Shown: positions 1-8,495, counted from the first letter of the stretch. The stretch is 39,571 bases of DNA from JAJFFW01 sp038531315 (GCA_038531315.1 JBCBBT010000028.1:1-39571); one strand, 5' to 3'. The notes: generated by a model not told the origin, from the letters alone. Numbers and translations are program-made.

Positions 1-72
1 CGCGCGCCATTCATTGCGGGGGGCCTCGCGCCGCGCTTGCATTCGCCCGCACTTCGCCGCAAAACCCGTTTT

Positions 73-318
73 ATGGCCAAGACATCCGACGATATTGCGA
101 AGCTGCCTTTCGAAAAGGCGCTCTCAGAACTTGAAAACATCGTGCAGCAGCTGGAAAGCGGGGCTGCGCCGCTGGAGGAATCCATTGCGCTTTACGAACG
201 CGGTGCGGCGTTGAAAGCCCATTGCGACGCGATGCTGAAATCGGCGCAGGAAAAGATCGACAAAATCGTGGTCGCCGAAAACGGGACCCTGAAAACCGAA
301 GACGCCAAGCTCGACTAG
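73..318 (+). CDS. xseB: Exodeoxyribonuclease VII small subunit
   Basis: Small subunit of exonuclease VII, which with the large XseA subunit degrades single-stranded DNA into oligonucleotides. The 81-residue product has the family's usual length and its typical core, with the segment FEKALSELENIVQQLESG followed by LEESIALYERG, which form the two long helices of the XseB fold. The frame is open back to base 37, but the ATG at 73 gives the conventional start MAKTSDD, so I chose it. It stands upstream of dxs, a common alphaproteobacterial arrangement, although the usual farnesyl-diphosphate synthase gene between them is missing here. No xseA is in the window. Confidence 0.93.
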   Translation: MAKTSDDIAKLPFEKALSELENIVQQLESGAAPLEESIALYERGAALKAHCDAMLKSAQEKIDKIVVAENGTLKTEDAKLD

Positions 319-693
319 CCGCGCAGGGCGGCGACGCCGGTGATCGTGCGCCTTGGCGCCCGGTCTCGTCTGTTACGGTGTGGTGATACGCGAAAGCGTG
401 GCAATCTCGCCGCATTGCCGCAAAAGCGGCCCATCAGCGCCCCGAAATTGGCGTTTCAGGGCTGGAGAAAGCGGCGGCAGCCGTTAATGTGCGCGGATTG
501 CGCGCCGGGTCAAAACAAGCCGCGGACCGCCGCGTCCGTGATGGGGGTATTGCCCGGATGGCCCTATTGAATGTCGCCCGGCGGCGCGTGCCGGTGCGGC
601 CAGGAACCAAAACGAAGCCGATCCAAACGAAGTCGGCCTCTACGAAGAAAACATTGCGTTTGAATGCGTTTGTAAAGAAGGGGGCTCCCGCCC
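319..693. other. Intergenic region between xseB and dxs
   Basis: This 375-base stretch has no convincing gene. Short open frames on both strands give arginine- and proline-rich products without recognisable motifs. In the related order xseB-ispA-dxs an isoprenyl synthase gene sits here, but nothing of it is visible. Near 601-640 there is an imperfect direct repeat built around CCAAAACGAAG and CCAAACGAAG. The dxs promoter probably lies in this stretch, but I could not place it with confidence. Confidence 0.5.
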
Positions 694-2631
694 ATGAGTG
701 ACGACACCACCGCCAGCGCCGACAGCAAGACGCCGCTTCTCGATACGGTCAATTATCCGGCGGATCTGAGGAAGCTGGATAAAAGCCAGCTGCGCCAGTT
801 CGCCGACGAGCTGCGCGCGGAGATGATCGACGCGGTTTCTGTGACCGGCGGGCATCTCGGCTCCGGGCTTGGCGTGGTCGAGCTGACGACCGCGATCCAC
901 TATGTTTTCAACACGCCGGAAGATCGCCTGGTCTGGGATGTCGGCCACCAGTGCTATCCCCACAAGATCATCACCGGGCGGCGCGACCGCATCCGCACGC
1001 TCAGACAGGGCGGCGGGCTTTCCGGTTTCACAAAGCGCTCGGAGAGTGAATACGATCCGTTCGGCGCGGCCCACGCGGCGACGTCGATTTCCGCAGCGAC
1101 CGGTTTCGCCGAGGCCGCCCGGCACCTGAAGAAGGACGCGACCGCGATCGCCGTGATCGGCGACGGCTCGATGTCCGCCGGCATGGCCTATGAGGGGCTC
1201 AACAACGCCGGGCATCTGCGCTCAAAAATGGTCGTTATCCTGAATGACAACGACATGTCGATTGCGCCGCCGGTCGGCGCGATGAGCGCCTATCTGGCGC
1301 GCGCCTCTTCATCGGGCGTCTATCAGGGCTTCCGGAAGTTTTCCAAACAGCTTTCCAAGCGCCTGCCTCAGGCGATCTACAACCAGCTCGCCAAGGCGGA
1401 AGAATATGGCCGCGGCATGTTCACCGGCGGGACGTTGTTTGAAGAGCTTGGCTTTTATTATGTCGGCCCGATCGACGGCCACAATCTCGACCACCTGATC
1501 CCGGTCCTTGAAAATGTCCGCGATATGGAAGACTTCCCCGTACTTGTCCATGTCGTGACGCGCAAGGGCGCCGGCTATCCGCCTGCGGAAGAAGCCGCTG
1601 ACAAATATCACGGCGTCGCCTCGTTCGATGTTGTCTCCGGCAAGCAGAATAAAGGCACGCCTAACGCGCCGGCCTATCAGAAGGTCTTCGCCAAGACCCT
1701 GATCAAGGAAGCTGAACGCGACGACAAGGTGGTCGGCGTCACCGCCGCGATGCCCTCGGGGACAAGCCTTGATATGTTCGCCGATGTTTTCCCGGACCGC
1801 ATGTATGACGTCGGGATCGCCGAGCAGCACGCCGTGACGTTCGCCGCGGGCCTCGCGGCCGACGGATTGCGGCCTTTCGCGGCGATTTATTCGACATTCC
1901 TGCAGCGCGGGTACGACTCTGTCGTCCATGACGTGGCGTTGCAGAATATTCCCGTCCGTATCCCGATGGACCGGGCCGGTCTTGTGGGCGCGGACGGCGC
2001 GACGCACGCGGGCGCATTCGATATCGCCTATCTCGGTTGCTTGCCGAATATGGTTCTGATGGCCGCTGGCGACGAAGCCGAGCTTGTGCACATGACATCG
2101 ACCGCTGTCGCATATGACGAAGGCCCGATCGCGTTCCGCTATCCGCGCGGCGAGGGCGTCGGCGTCGACATGCCGGAAAACGGCTCGATCCTCGAAATCG
2201 GTAAGGGCCGCATTGTGCGTGAAGGCGAACAGGTTGCGATCCTGTCCTATGGCGGGCGTCTCGGCGAAGCGCTGAAGGCCGCCGACGCGCTTGAGACGCA
2301 CGGGCTGAAAGCGACCGTTGCGGATGCGCGCTTTGCAAAACCGCTGGACACGGCGCTTGTCGAGCGGCTCGCACGCGATCATGAAGTGGTCATTACGGTT
2401 GAAGAGGGATCGGTTGGCGGATTTGGCGCCTATGTCCTTCATCATCTGGCTTCTGTCGGTATGCTCGACAATGGCCTGAAGATCCGCACCATGACATTGC
2501 CTGATATTTATCAGGATCAGGACAAGCCGGCGGCGATGTACGACTTTGCGCGGCTCAACGCCCGCCACATTGTCGAGACCGCTTTGCAGACGCTGGGCCG
2601 GTCGGCGGAAATTGTTAATCTGCGGGCCTGA
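694..2631 (+). CDS. dxs: 1-deoxy-D-xylulose-5-phosphate synthase
   Basis: First enzyme of the MEP pathway: thiamine-diphosphate-dependent condensation of pyruvate and glyceraldehyde 3-phosphate. The 645-residue length is normal. The conserved active-site stretch VTGGHLGSGLGVVEL lies at 50-64. The thiamine-diphosphate and magnesium motif starts at G156-D-G-S and ends at N184-D-N186. The catalytic-glutamate region reads IAEQHAVTFAAGLA and is followed by a transketolase C-terminal domain. A purine-rich ribosome binding site (AAGAAGGGGG) stands about 10 bases before the ATG. A strong terminator follows directly, so the gene is probably transcribed alone or with xseB. Confidence 0.98.
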   Translation: MSDDTTASADSKTPLLDTVNYPADLRKLDKSQLRQFADELRAEMIDAVSVTGGHLGSGLGVVELTTAIHYVFNTPEDRLVWDVGHQCYPHKIITGRRDRIRTLRQGGGLSGFTKRSESEYDPFGAAHAATSISAATGFAEAARHLKKDATAIAVIGDGSMSAGMAYEGLNNAGHLRSKMVVILNDNDMSIAPPVGAMSAYLARASSSGVYQGFRKFSKQLSKRLPQAIYNQLAKAEEYGRGMFTGGTLFEELGFYYVGPIDGHNLDHLIPVLENVRDMEDFPVLVHVVTRKGAGYPPAEEAADKYHGVASFDVVSGKQNKGTPNAPAYQKVFAKTLIKEAERDDKVVGVTAAMPSGTSLDMFADVFPDRMYDVGIAEQHAVTFAAGLAADGLRPFAAIYSTFLQRGYDSVVHDVALQNIPVRIPMDRAGLVGADGATHAGAFDIAYLGCLPNMVLMAAGDEAELVHMTSTAVAYDEGPIAFRYPRGEGVGVDMPENGSILEIGKGRIVREGEQVAILSYGGRLGEALKAADALETHGLKATVADARFAKPLDTALVERLARDHEVVITVEEGSVGGFGAYVLHHLASVGMLDNGLKIRTMTLPDIYQDQDKPAAMYDFARLNARHIVETALQTLGRSAEIVNLRA

Positions 2632-2672
2632 CCTGTCACGCGCAGGGTCTTGCCTGACAGCGCTGTTTCGAG

Positions 2673-2704
2673 AAAACACCCGGCCCCGGCCGGGTGTTTT
2701 TTTT
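2673..2704. terminator. Bidirectional intrinsic terminator between dxs and the serine hydrolase
   Basis: An 11-base-pair stem, AAAACACCCGG paired with CCGGGTGTTTT, has a 6-base loop and runs into eight T residues on the plus strand. Because the left arm starts with A residues, the minus-strand transcript also ends in a U-run. The TAA stop of the convergent serine hydrolase (2703-2705) lies inside the T-run, so one hairpin serves both genes. Confidence 0.9.
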
Positions 2705-3854
2705 AATCCGTTAACAGAGCCGTCAAAAAGTCCGTATCGGAGAATTTTTGCTCGGTGCGGAGGCGCTCAAGCGTTTGCCGCCTTTGGCGACGGTCCTTTC
2801 TGCTAAAGCCGCGACGGGGCTTTTGGGCCGACCGGTTGGCGCGCCCGCGGTCAAGACGGTTGAGATCGACGCCTTGTGTCAGGCGAACAACCACCATGTC
2901 GTGCGACGGGATGATATAGAGCCGCTGTTTGCCGTAGCCCGCCGCCATAATGATCGTGTCCGGCAGGGACGGGTTTTTATTGGTGTAAAGATCGGTGGCG
3001 CGCTGCATGGTCTTCGAGGCCGCCAGCGTCTCGGCGGAAGGCGTCTTGTTGAGCCACCATGAGAGCCCGTAGGCGGCGTTGGCGGCGGACCCGGCGCGGG
3101 TTTCAAGCAATGTCCGCCGGTCGACCAGCTGCGCGCCGTTCCACGCGCCTTCATTCAGGACAAACTGACCGAAACGCGCCCATTGCCGGGCGGTCATGAT
3201 CGCGCCCGCCGACAGGATGTGATAGCCGTCGTCGCCGCGCCGCCAGTCCGAAACCGTGACCCCAATCGGGTCAAGCACGCGCGCCCGCAGATAGTCGGCG
3301 CCGTCCTTATACGCACCATCTCCATGGCGTAAGAGCTTGCGGCGGATCACTTCCCCGAAAATCTGGAAATTAACCGGGCCATAGGCAAACGCTGCGCCAG
3401 GCGCCGTCTTCATCGGCCGCGCGATCGCTTCTGAATACGTCGGAATATCGCCCGGCGCCGGCGTATCGACGCCGCTCGTCAGCGCCAAAAGCTGGCGGAT
3501 GGTGATTGTCTCTTTTTCAAGATCGCCATCCCATTCGGTGAGCGTTTCCGCGACGCGTTCATCAAGCGCGAGGAGGCCGTCCTTGACCGCGGCGGCGGCG
3601 ATGACGCCTGCAAAACTCTTCGTGCCGCTGGCGAGCTGCACGGCGGTGTCGGCGCCGGCCCCGTCAGCGTAGTCTTCGAATGCGACGGCGCCGCCGCGCA
3701 TCACGACCATGGCGACGCCGCCTGATTGTTCGCTCAACCTTGCGGCTTCCTCGACGCCGGCGATGGCCGGTCCGGTGAAAACCACAAAGAACAACGACCA
3801 CGCTGCGCCGCCGATCGCCCGTAACCGCCCTGAAGTCATGCGCTTTTGCGCCAT
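2703..3854 (-). CDS. Exported serine hydrolase, beta-lactamase / penicillin-binding fold
   Basis: A 383-residue member of the beta-lactamase-related serine hydrolases (PF00144 type). A signal peptide (1-32) ends in GPAIA-G, so the enzyme should act in the periplasm. The nucleophile motif SxxK is S76-G-T-K79. The second motif, usually YxN, reads Y158-G-P with an asparagine two residues later. The third region reads AAGYGKQRLYIIPSHD, as in this family. The tail carries an unusually basic stretch rich in R and K before a conventional ending FLTALL. The start at 3854 was chosen because GGGAGG stands before it and the signal peptide begins there; the frame stays open further upstream. It is divergent from tlyA with 49 bases between starts. 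The substrate is unknown; esterase or peptidase are both possible. Confidence 0.88.
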   Translation of the reverse strand: MAQKRMTSGRLRAIGGAAWSLFFVVFTGPAIAGVEEAARLSEQSGGVAMVVMRGGAVAFEDYADGAGADTAVQLASGTKSFAGVIAAAAVKDGLLALDERVAETLTEWDGDLEKETITIRQLLALTSGVDTPAPGDIPTYSEAIARPMKTAPGAAFAYGPVNFQIFGEVIRRKLLRHGDGAYKDGADYLRARVLDPIGVTVSDWRRGDDGYHILSAGAIMTARQWARFGQFVLNEGAWNGAQLVDRRTLLETRAGSAANAAYGLSWWLNKTPSAETLAASKTMQRATDLYTNKNPSLPDTIIMAAGYGKQRLYIIPSHDMVVVRLTQGVDLNRLDRGRANRSAQKPRRGFSRKDRRQRRQTLERLRTEQKFSDTDFLTALLTD

Positions 3855-3903
3855 GGTGAGCCTCCCTGTTTTTTGTTCCTGAGACAGGATAAACGCACCG
3901 GGC

Positions 3904-4662
3904 ATGACTATTCCGTCGAAAAACTTTGAACGGCTTGACCGGGCGCTTGTCAGCCAGGGCTTTTTTGACACGCGCGCGCGGGCCCAGGCGGCGATCAGGG
4001 CGGGACTTGTGAAGATCAATGACGCGCCCGCCGCCAAGCCCGCGCAACCGGTCGGCGCCGGCGATATCCTTGGTGTCGATGGCGCCGCGCACCCTTTTGT
4101 CTCACGCGGCGGGGTCAAGCTCGACCATGCGCTGCGGTCCTTAGAGGTCGATCCGGACGGCAAGATTTGCCTCGATCTCGGGGCTTCGACCGGCGGCTTT
4201 ACCGACGTTCTCCTGCGCGCCGGCGCCCGCATGGTGTACGCAGTGGACGTCGGAACCGGTCAGCTTCATAGGACGCTTACGGATGATCCCCGCGTCGTCA
4301 ATCTTGAAAAGACCCACGCGCGCGATTTGACGCCGTCGTTGATCGAGACGCCGGTCGAGATCATCGTTGCCGATGTCAGCTTTATCAGCCTTAAAAAAGC
4401 GCTGCCGCCGGCGCTCGCGCTCGCCGCGCCCGGCGCGCGCCTTGTCGCGCTCGTCAAACCGCAATTTGAAGTGGGCCGTGCGCAGATCGGCAAGGGCGGC
4501 ATCGTCAAGCCCGGCTACGAAAATGGCGAAGGCCTGGCGGAGGCCATGGGCGCGTGGATCGGCAACCAACAGGGATGGCGCTTCGACGGCGTGATCGAAA
4601 GTCCCATAGCGGGCGGCGACGGCAACAGGGAGTTTCTGATTGCGGCGACGAACAACGCATAA
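3904..4662 (+). CDS. tlyA: TlyA-family rRNA 2'-O-methyltransferase
   Basis: An S-adenosylmethionine-dependent RNA methyltransferase of the TlyA / haemolysin A family; relatives methylate riboses of 16S and 23S rRNA. The 252 residues contain an N-terminal S4 RNA-binding domain (about 9-65, RLDRALVSQG and KINDAPA) and an FtsJ-like Rossmann domain. The SAM-binding stretch is CLDLGASTGGFTDVLL, and the later motifs DVSFISL and ALVKPQFEVG follow. In many alphaproteobacteria tlyA directly follows dxs; here the reverse-strand serine hydrolase separates them. The next gene starts inside its last codons, so the two are probably co-translated. Confidence 0.94.
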   Translation: MTIPSKNFERLDRALVSQGFFDTRARAQAAIRAGLVKINDAPAAKPAQPVGAGDILGVDGAAHPFVSRGGVKLDHALRSLEVDPDGKICLDLGASTGGFTDVLLRAGARMVYAVDVGTGQLHRTLTDDPRVVNLEKTHARDLTPSLIETPVEIIVADVSFISLKKALPPALALAAPGARLVALVKPQFEVGRAQIGKGGIVKPGYENGEGLAEAMGAWIGNQQGWRFDGVIESPIAGGDGNREFLIAATNNA

Positions 4663-6085
4663 GAAAAGGCGGGCTCGTGAAGAAGCCCCGCCGCCCGAGC
4701 GGGCGTTGCGGCTCAGGGTCGGGGCTATTGGCGCGAAAGGCGACGGGGTTTGCGCGCCCATCAGCGGCGATGACGGCGAACCGGCCGAGGCGGGGCGCGA
4801 CGTCTATGTGGCTTATACGGCGCCGGGCGATGTCATTGATGCGCAGGTCGCCGGCGACCGGGGGCGGATGACGGCATTGGTCGCGCCCGGGCCCGACAGG
4901 GCGCCGCCGCCCTGTGCCCATTACGGGGTATGCGGCGGATGCGCGCTTCAACATGTGACGTCTTCTTTTTATCGCCGCTGGAAACACGATCAGGTGGTCG
5001 ATGCGCTGCGGGTCGCCGGATTGGATACAGACGGCCTTGATGACGGAGGGGTTGCGCCCCTTGTCGAGATTGACCCCGCCTCGCGCCGGCGCGCCCACTT
5101 TTATGTGGAGCGTTTTGCGGTGGACGCTCCCGGTGCTGAGGTTTCTGAAGTGAACGCCGTCAAGGATGGCGCTGTCAAGGATAGCGCCGGCAACGATAGC
5201 GCCGTGCGCGATGGCGGCGTCAGGCTCGGCTTTTACGAGCGCCGCTCGCGCCGTCTCGTCGCCGTCGAGACCTGCGTTATCCTTCACCCAGCGCTCAGCG
5301 CGCGGCTTGAGGCGCTGGCTGCGCTCGCCGCGGCGGCGCCCGCCGGCTGGCCGCGTTTCGCGCTCGCCGTCACGCTTTGCGACAATGGTCTCGATATTGA
5401 TTTTGCGGCCAAGGCGCCGCTTGGCGATCCTGCGCCCGCGGAAATTGAACGCCTCGCCAGCGCCATGCCGGCGGCCTCGGCGATACGCCTGTGCGCCAAT
5501 GGCGCGCCCCTGATCGCGCGCGCAGCGCCGGTTGTCTCTTTTGCCGGCGTTGCGGTGACGCCGCCGCCTGGTGGGTTCCTGCAGGCGAGCGTCGCCGGTC
5601 AGGACGCGCTCATTGCGCTGGTCGCAGCGGCCATGAAGGGCGCGCGCCGGATTGTCGATTTTTTCTCTGGGTGCGGCGCTTTTACCGCGCCGCTTGCGCG
5701 CGCCGCGACGCTAACCGCCTATGACAGCGACGAGGCCGCCATCGCCGCCCTGAAAGCGGGCGCCGCGGCGGCGCGGGCGGACGGCCTGAAACCGGTGACG
5801 GCGCATCGGCGCGATCTCTTTGAACGCCCGCTCACGCCCGACGAGCTTGCGCCTTTTGACGGGGCGGTGATCGATCCGCCCCGCGCCGGCGCCATTCATC
5901 AGGCGCGGTTGCTCGCGGCGTCAACGGTGCCGCGGGTTGCTTACGTGTCGTGTAATCCGAAAACGTTTGCGCGCGACGCTGCGATCCTGATCGACAGCGG
6001 CTATCGGCTGAAGCGCGTGACGCCCGTCGATCAGTTCGCCTACTCGCCGCACATTGAACTGGTGGGCGAGTTTGATCGGCGTTGA
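4640..6085 (+). CDS. RNA (uracil-5-)-methyltransferase, TrmA/RlmD type
   Basis: A class I SAM-dependent methyltransferase that forms 5-methyluridine in RNA; the closest named relatives act on 23S rRNA. The N-terminus is a TRAM-like domain. Iron-sulphur ligands C92, C98, C101 and probably C212 match the [4Fe-4S] group of RlmD. The SAM site is FFSGCGAFTAPLA, followed by DPPRAG and the catalytic cysteine C438 in SCNP. The start is TTG at 4640, behind AGGGAG, overlapping the end of tlyA by 23 bases; a second TTG at 4706 is possible. An oddity is a run of four 15-base tandem repeats (5159-5218) encoding VKDGA-like pentapeptides between the cluster region and C212. I cannot tell the exact rRNA position modified. 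Confidence 0.92.
   Translation: MRRRTTHKKRRAREEAPPPERALRLRVGAIGAKGDGVCAPISGDDGEPAEAGRDVYVAYTAPGDVIDAQVAGDRGRMTALVAPGPDRAPPPCAHYGVCGGCALQHVTSSFYRRWKHDQVVDALRVAGLDTDGLDDGGVAPLVEIDPASRRRAHFYVERFAVDAPGAEVSEVNAVKDGAVKDSAGNDSAVRDGGVRLGFYERRSRRLVAVETCVILHPALSARLEALAALAAAAPAGWPRFALAVTLCDNGLDIDFAAKAPLGDPAPAEIERLASAMPAASAIRLCANGAPLIARAAPVVSFAGVAVTPPPGGFLQASVAGQDALIALVAAAMKGARRIVDFFSGCGAFTAPLARAATLTAYDSDEAAIAALKAGAAAARADGLKPVTAHRRDLFERPLTPDELAPFDGAVIDPPRAGAIHQARLLAASTVPRVAYVSCNPKTFARDAAILIDSGYRLKRVTPVDQFAYSPHIELVGEFDRR
5159..5218 (+). repeat. Four 15-base tandem repeats inside the RNA methyltransferase gene
   Basis: Four imperfect in-frame copies begin GTCAAGGATGGCGCT and encode VKDGA, VKDSA, GNDSA and VRDGG (residues 174-193). 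They fall between the iron-sulphur cysteines and the fourth cluster cysteine, where family members differ in length, so they probably form a surface loop. Confidence 0.85.
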
Positions 6086-6132
6086 TGGAAAGAGGGGCGG
6101 GTTTCGTTTTCCGCGTCCCCTGTTCGTTCGAT

Positions 6133-6711
6133 CTATTCGGTGAGCTGGAAATTAAACCGTTCGACGACGCCGCGACGCATGACCGCGCGGCCGTTGCGTT
6201 GCGCCGGCGGATATTTCCACTTTGCGACGGTCCTCAGAACCGTTTTATTAAAACAGCGGTCAGCGGACTCAATGATCCGCGCATTGACGACGGACCCATC
6301 CGGCGCCACGTCGAATTGCACGAGAACAATCCCTTGTGCGGCGCGTGACTGACAAGCTTGCGGATATTGCGGCGCAATCCTTACCGATGCGATCGGGGGC
6401 CGCGCGCCGCTGACCGGTTCGCCCGGATCGGGCGTCACCGGGTCGGCGCCAAAATCAAAATCGTCCGGCCGTGAAGATCGTTCCGACGGCGCCACGTCCG
6501 GCGGCGATGGCGGCTTTAATGGTTCGGGTCTCTGGCGCGTCGGCGTGCGCGGCGCGCTTGGCTCGATTTGCGGGACGACAGGCCCGACTTTGACCGGCCG
6601 CTCGGAAAATGCCGGCCCCTCGCTTTTGATGGTCATCGCCATGAAAACAAACAGCAATCCAGTGATGATGGCGGCGCCCGGTATGCCAAAAATAAATCGT
6701 AGAAAGTTCAT
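6133..6711 (-). CDS. TonB-like energy-transducing protein
   Basis: A 192-residue inner-membrane protein of TonB architecture. It has a short cytoplasmic start, one membrane helix (about 10-27), a proline-rich periplasmic linker (about 45-105), and a C-terminal TonB domain. That domain contains APQYPQAC, GIVLVQFDVAPDGSVVNARI and WKYPPAQRNG. TonB uses the proton gradient, through ExbB and ExbD, to drive outer-membrane receptors, but no exbB, exbD or receptor gene is here, so the partner is unknown. It converges on the RNA methyltransferase gene with 47 bases between. It could equally be one of several paralogous TonB-domain proteins that such bacteria often carry. Confidence 0.9.
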   Translation of the reverse strand: MNFLRFIFGIPGAAIITGLLFVFMAMTIKSEGPAFSERPVKVGPVVPQIEPSAPRTPTRQRPEPLKPPSPPDVAPSERSSRPDDFDFGADPVTPDPGEPVSGARPPIASVRIAPQYPQACQSRAAQGIVLVQFDVAPDGSVVNARIIESADRCFNKTVLRTVAKWKYPPAQRNGRAVMRRGVVERFNFQLTE

Positions 6712-6972
6712 CGCCGTCTCCCGTTGCTTGTGCTGCGAGCATTAACGCACTCGGAAAGTCATAAACTTTTCCCCGCAATATCGACTTGATGCGAGAACAG
6801 ACTGGAACTGTTTGATTAAATGTTTCCATAGAATCGAGATTAACGCAAATAATACACCGATCAGTTTCTTCGAGAATAGGCAGTAAGTCTGCAACAGGCG
6901 GCGGGCGCCGCCACGAAAAAGGGCGGCTATGGTCAGCCGCCCTTTCCCCTGCGAATTCATGCGAATGCGCGA
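6712..6972. other. Intergenic region between the TonB-like gene and ahcY
   Basis: The stretch holds the ahcY terminator (6916-6945). The AT-richer part, 6740-6880, probably contains the TonB-gene promoter; I could not fix its boxes. A 72-residue open frame on the minus strand (6742-6960) overlaps the terminator and has no recognisable features, so I do not call it. Confidence 0.5.
6916..6945 (-). terminator. Intrinsic terminator of ahcY
   Basis: On the minus strand AAAGGGCGGCT pairs with AGCCGCCCTTT (11 base pairs, 6-base loop) and is followed by further T residues. It begins 27 bases past the ahcY stop. Confidence 0.88.
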
Positions 6973-8370
6973 TTAGTACCGGTACTGATCGGTTTTGAAC
7001 GGGCCGTTTTTGCCGACGCCGATATAGTCCGCCTGTTCGGTTGACAATTCGCTGAGGCTGGCGCCGACCTTGTCGAGGTGAAGGGCGGCGACTTTCTCGT
7101 CGAGATGTTTCGGCAAGACGTAGACTTTGTTTTCGTATTGATCGCCCTTCGTCCAGAGCTCGATCTGCGCCAGCGTCTGGTTGGTGAAGGAGGCTGACAT
7201 CACAAACGAAGGGTGTCCGGTTGCGTTGCCGAGGTTCAAAAGGCGGCCCTGCGACAGGAGCAACATGCGCTTGCCGTCGGGGAAGGTGATCATGTCGACC
7301 TGATCCTTGACGTTCTTCCACTTGTAATTTTTCAGGCCTTCGACCTGAATTTCATTATCGAAGTGGCCGATATTGCCGACGATCGCCATGTCTTTCAGCG
7401 CCCGCATGTGATCGACGGTCAGGACGTCCTTGTTGCCGGTCGCGGTAATGACGATGTCGGCGCGCGGCGCGGCTTCTTCCATGGTGACGACTTCAAAGCC
7501 GTCCATCGCCGCCTGAAGGGCGCAGATCGGATCGACCTCGGTGACCATGACGCGCGCGCCGGCGCCGGCGAGCGAGGCGGCCGAGCCTTTGCCCACATCG
7601 CCGTAGCCGGCGACCACGGCGGTTTTGCCGGCCATCATCACATCGGTGCCGCGGCGGATGCCGTCGACCAGCGATTCCTTGCAGCCATATTTGTTGTCGA
7701 ATTTCGACTTGGTGACCGAGTCGTTGACGTTGATCGCGGGGAAGGGAAGATCGCCGGCCTTCTCACGTTGATAAAGCCGCAGGACGCCGGTCGTCGTTTC
7801 CTCGGTGACGCCCTGGATGCTGTCTTTGACGCGCGAATAAAAGCCCGGGTCGCGCTCAAGCCGGCGCTTGATGGTGGCGAACAGGGCCTCTTCTTCTTCG
7901 CTCGCCGGATTGCTCAGAACGGAGGGGTCTTTTTCCGCTTCCGAGCCGAGCAGGATCAGCAAGGTCGCGTCGCCGCCGTCGTCGAGGATCATGTTGGCGA
8001 GCTCGCCGTTCGGCCATTCCCAGAGTTTATCGGCGTAGTCCCAGTATTCCTCGAGCGTCTCGCCCTTGACGGCGAAGACCGGCGTGCCTTTGGCGGCGAT
8101 CGCGGCGGCGGCGTGGTCTTGCGTCGAATAGATGTTGCACGAGGCCCAGCGGACTTCCGCGCCCAGCGCTTCCAGCGTTTCGATCAGCACGGCGGTCTGG
8201 ATCGTCATGTGCAGCGAACCGGCGATGCGCGCGCCTTTCAGCGGCTGTGACGCACCGTATTCCTCGCGCGTCGCCATCAGGCCCGGCATTTCGGTTTCGG
8301 CGATATCAAGCTCGGTGCGCCCCCAATCGGCGAGCGAAATGTCTTTAACGATGTAGTCCTGGTCAGCCAT
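6973..8370 (-). CDS. ahcY: S-adenosylhomocysteine hydrolase (adenosylhomocysteinase)
   Basis: A cytosolic NAD-dependent enzyme that splits S-adenosylhomocysteine, the product of SAM-dependent methylations, into adenosine and homocysteine. The 465-residue length is usual for bacterial enzymes with the extra insert. Recognisable parts are GSLHMTIQTAVLIETL, the substrate region NVNDSVTKSKFDNKYGC, the NAD-binding GYGDVGKGSA and the C-terminal KTDQYRY, the family's typical ending. The start at 8370 was chosen because MADQDYIVKDI is the standard N-terminus and AAGGAAGGA precedes it; an in-frame extension to 8472 has no support. A promoter and a palindromic operator upstream fit control by S-adenosylhomocysteine. 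It is divergent from the BLUF gene. Confidence 0.98.
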   Translation of the reverse strand: MADQDYIVKDISLADWGRTELDIAETEMPGLMATREEYGASQPLKGARIAGSLHMTIQTAVLIETLEALGAEVRWASCNIYSTQDHAAAAIAAKGTPVFAVKGETLEEYWDYADKLWEWPNGELANMILDDGGDATLLILLGSEAEKDPSVLSNPASEEEEALFATIKRRLERDPGFYSRVKDSIQGVTEETTTGVLRLYQREKAGDLPFPAINVNDSVTKSKFDNKYGCKESLVDGIRRGTDVMMAGKTAVVAGYGDVGKGSAASLAGAGARVMVTEVDPICALQAAMDGFEVVTMEEAAPRADIVITATGNKDVLTVDHMRALKDMAIVGNIGHFDNEIQVEGLKNYKWKNVKDQVDMITFPDGKRMLLLSQGRLLNLGNATGHPSFVMSASFTNQTLAQIELWTKGDQYENKVYVLPKHLDEKVAALHLDKVGASLSELSTEQADYIGVGKNGPFKTDQYRY

Positions 8371-8443
8371 GTGGCGATGTCCTTCCTTGGTGATCGCGGG
8401 ATGAGCGGCGGGCGCTGCGCGCGCGCCGGCAAATTCTGGCGCG

Positions 8444-8472
8444 CTTATAGCAACAGCCCCGGTCCCCGCCAA
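8444..8472 (-). promoter_or_regulatory. Predicted ahcY promoter
   Basis: Reading the minus strand, TTGGCG (8472-8467) is followed after exactly 17 bases by TATAAG (8449-8444), a good housekeeping-type pair. The start of transcription would be near 8437, giving an untranslated leader of about 67 bases. Confidence 0.6.
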
Positions 8473-8479
8473 GGGACAT

Positions 8480-8495
8480 ATAAAGATTTCTTTAT
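8480..8495. promoter_or_regulatory. Palindromic operator upstream of ahcY, SahR-like
   Basis: ATAAAGA-TT-TCTTTAT is a perfect inverted repeat, and the flanks GACAT and GTC extend the symmetry imperfectly. It sits directly upstream of the predicted -35 box. From memory, ArsR-type regulators of the methionine / S-adenosylhomocysteine cycle in alphaproteobacteria (SahR) bind palindromes of this kind in front of ahcY and met genes. The palindrome is seen; the regulator is inferred, and no such gene is in the window. Confidence 0.6.

Noticed and set aside
340..701. Short frames between xseB and dxs, considered as a remnant isoprenyl synthase
   Set aside because: No aspartate-rich DDxxD motif or other trace of the enzyme is visible.
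1309..2679. Open frame of 456 codons on the minus strand
   Set aside because: It lies opposite dxs, which is certain, and its product is an arginine- and histidine-rich shadow without domains.
7213..8250. Open frame of 345 codons on the plus strand
   Set aside because: It is the shadow of ahcY; high GC removes stop codons from the opposite strand.
8371..8440. Possible SAM or SAH riboswitch in the ahcY leader
   Set aside because: The leader of about 67 bases lacks a recognisable conserved core; the upstream palindrome explains regulation better.
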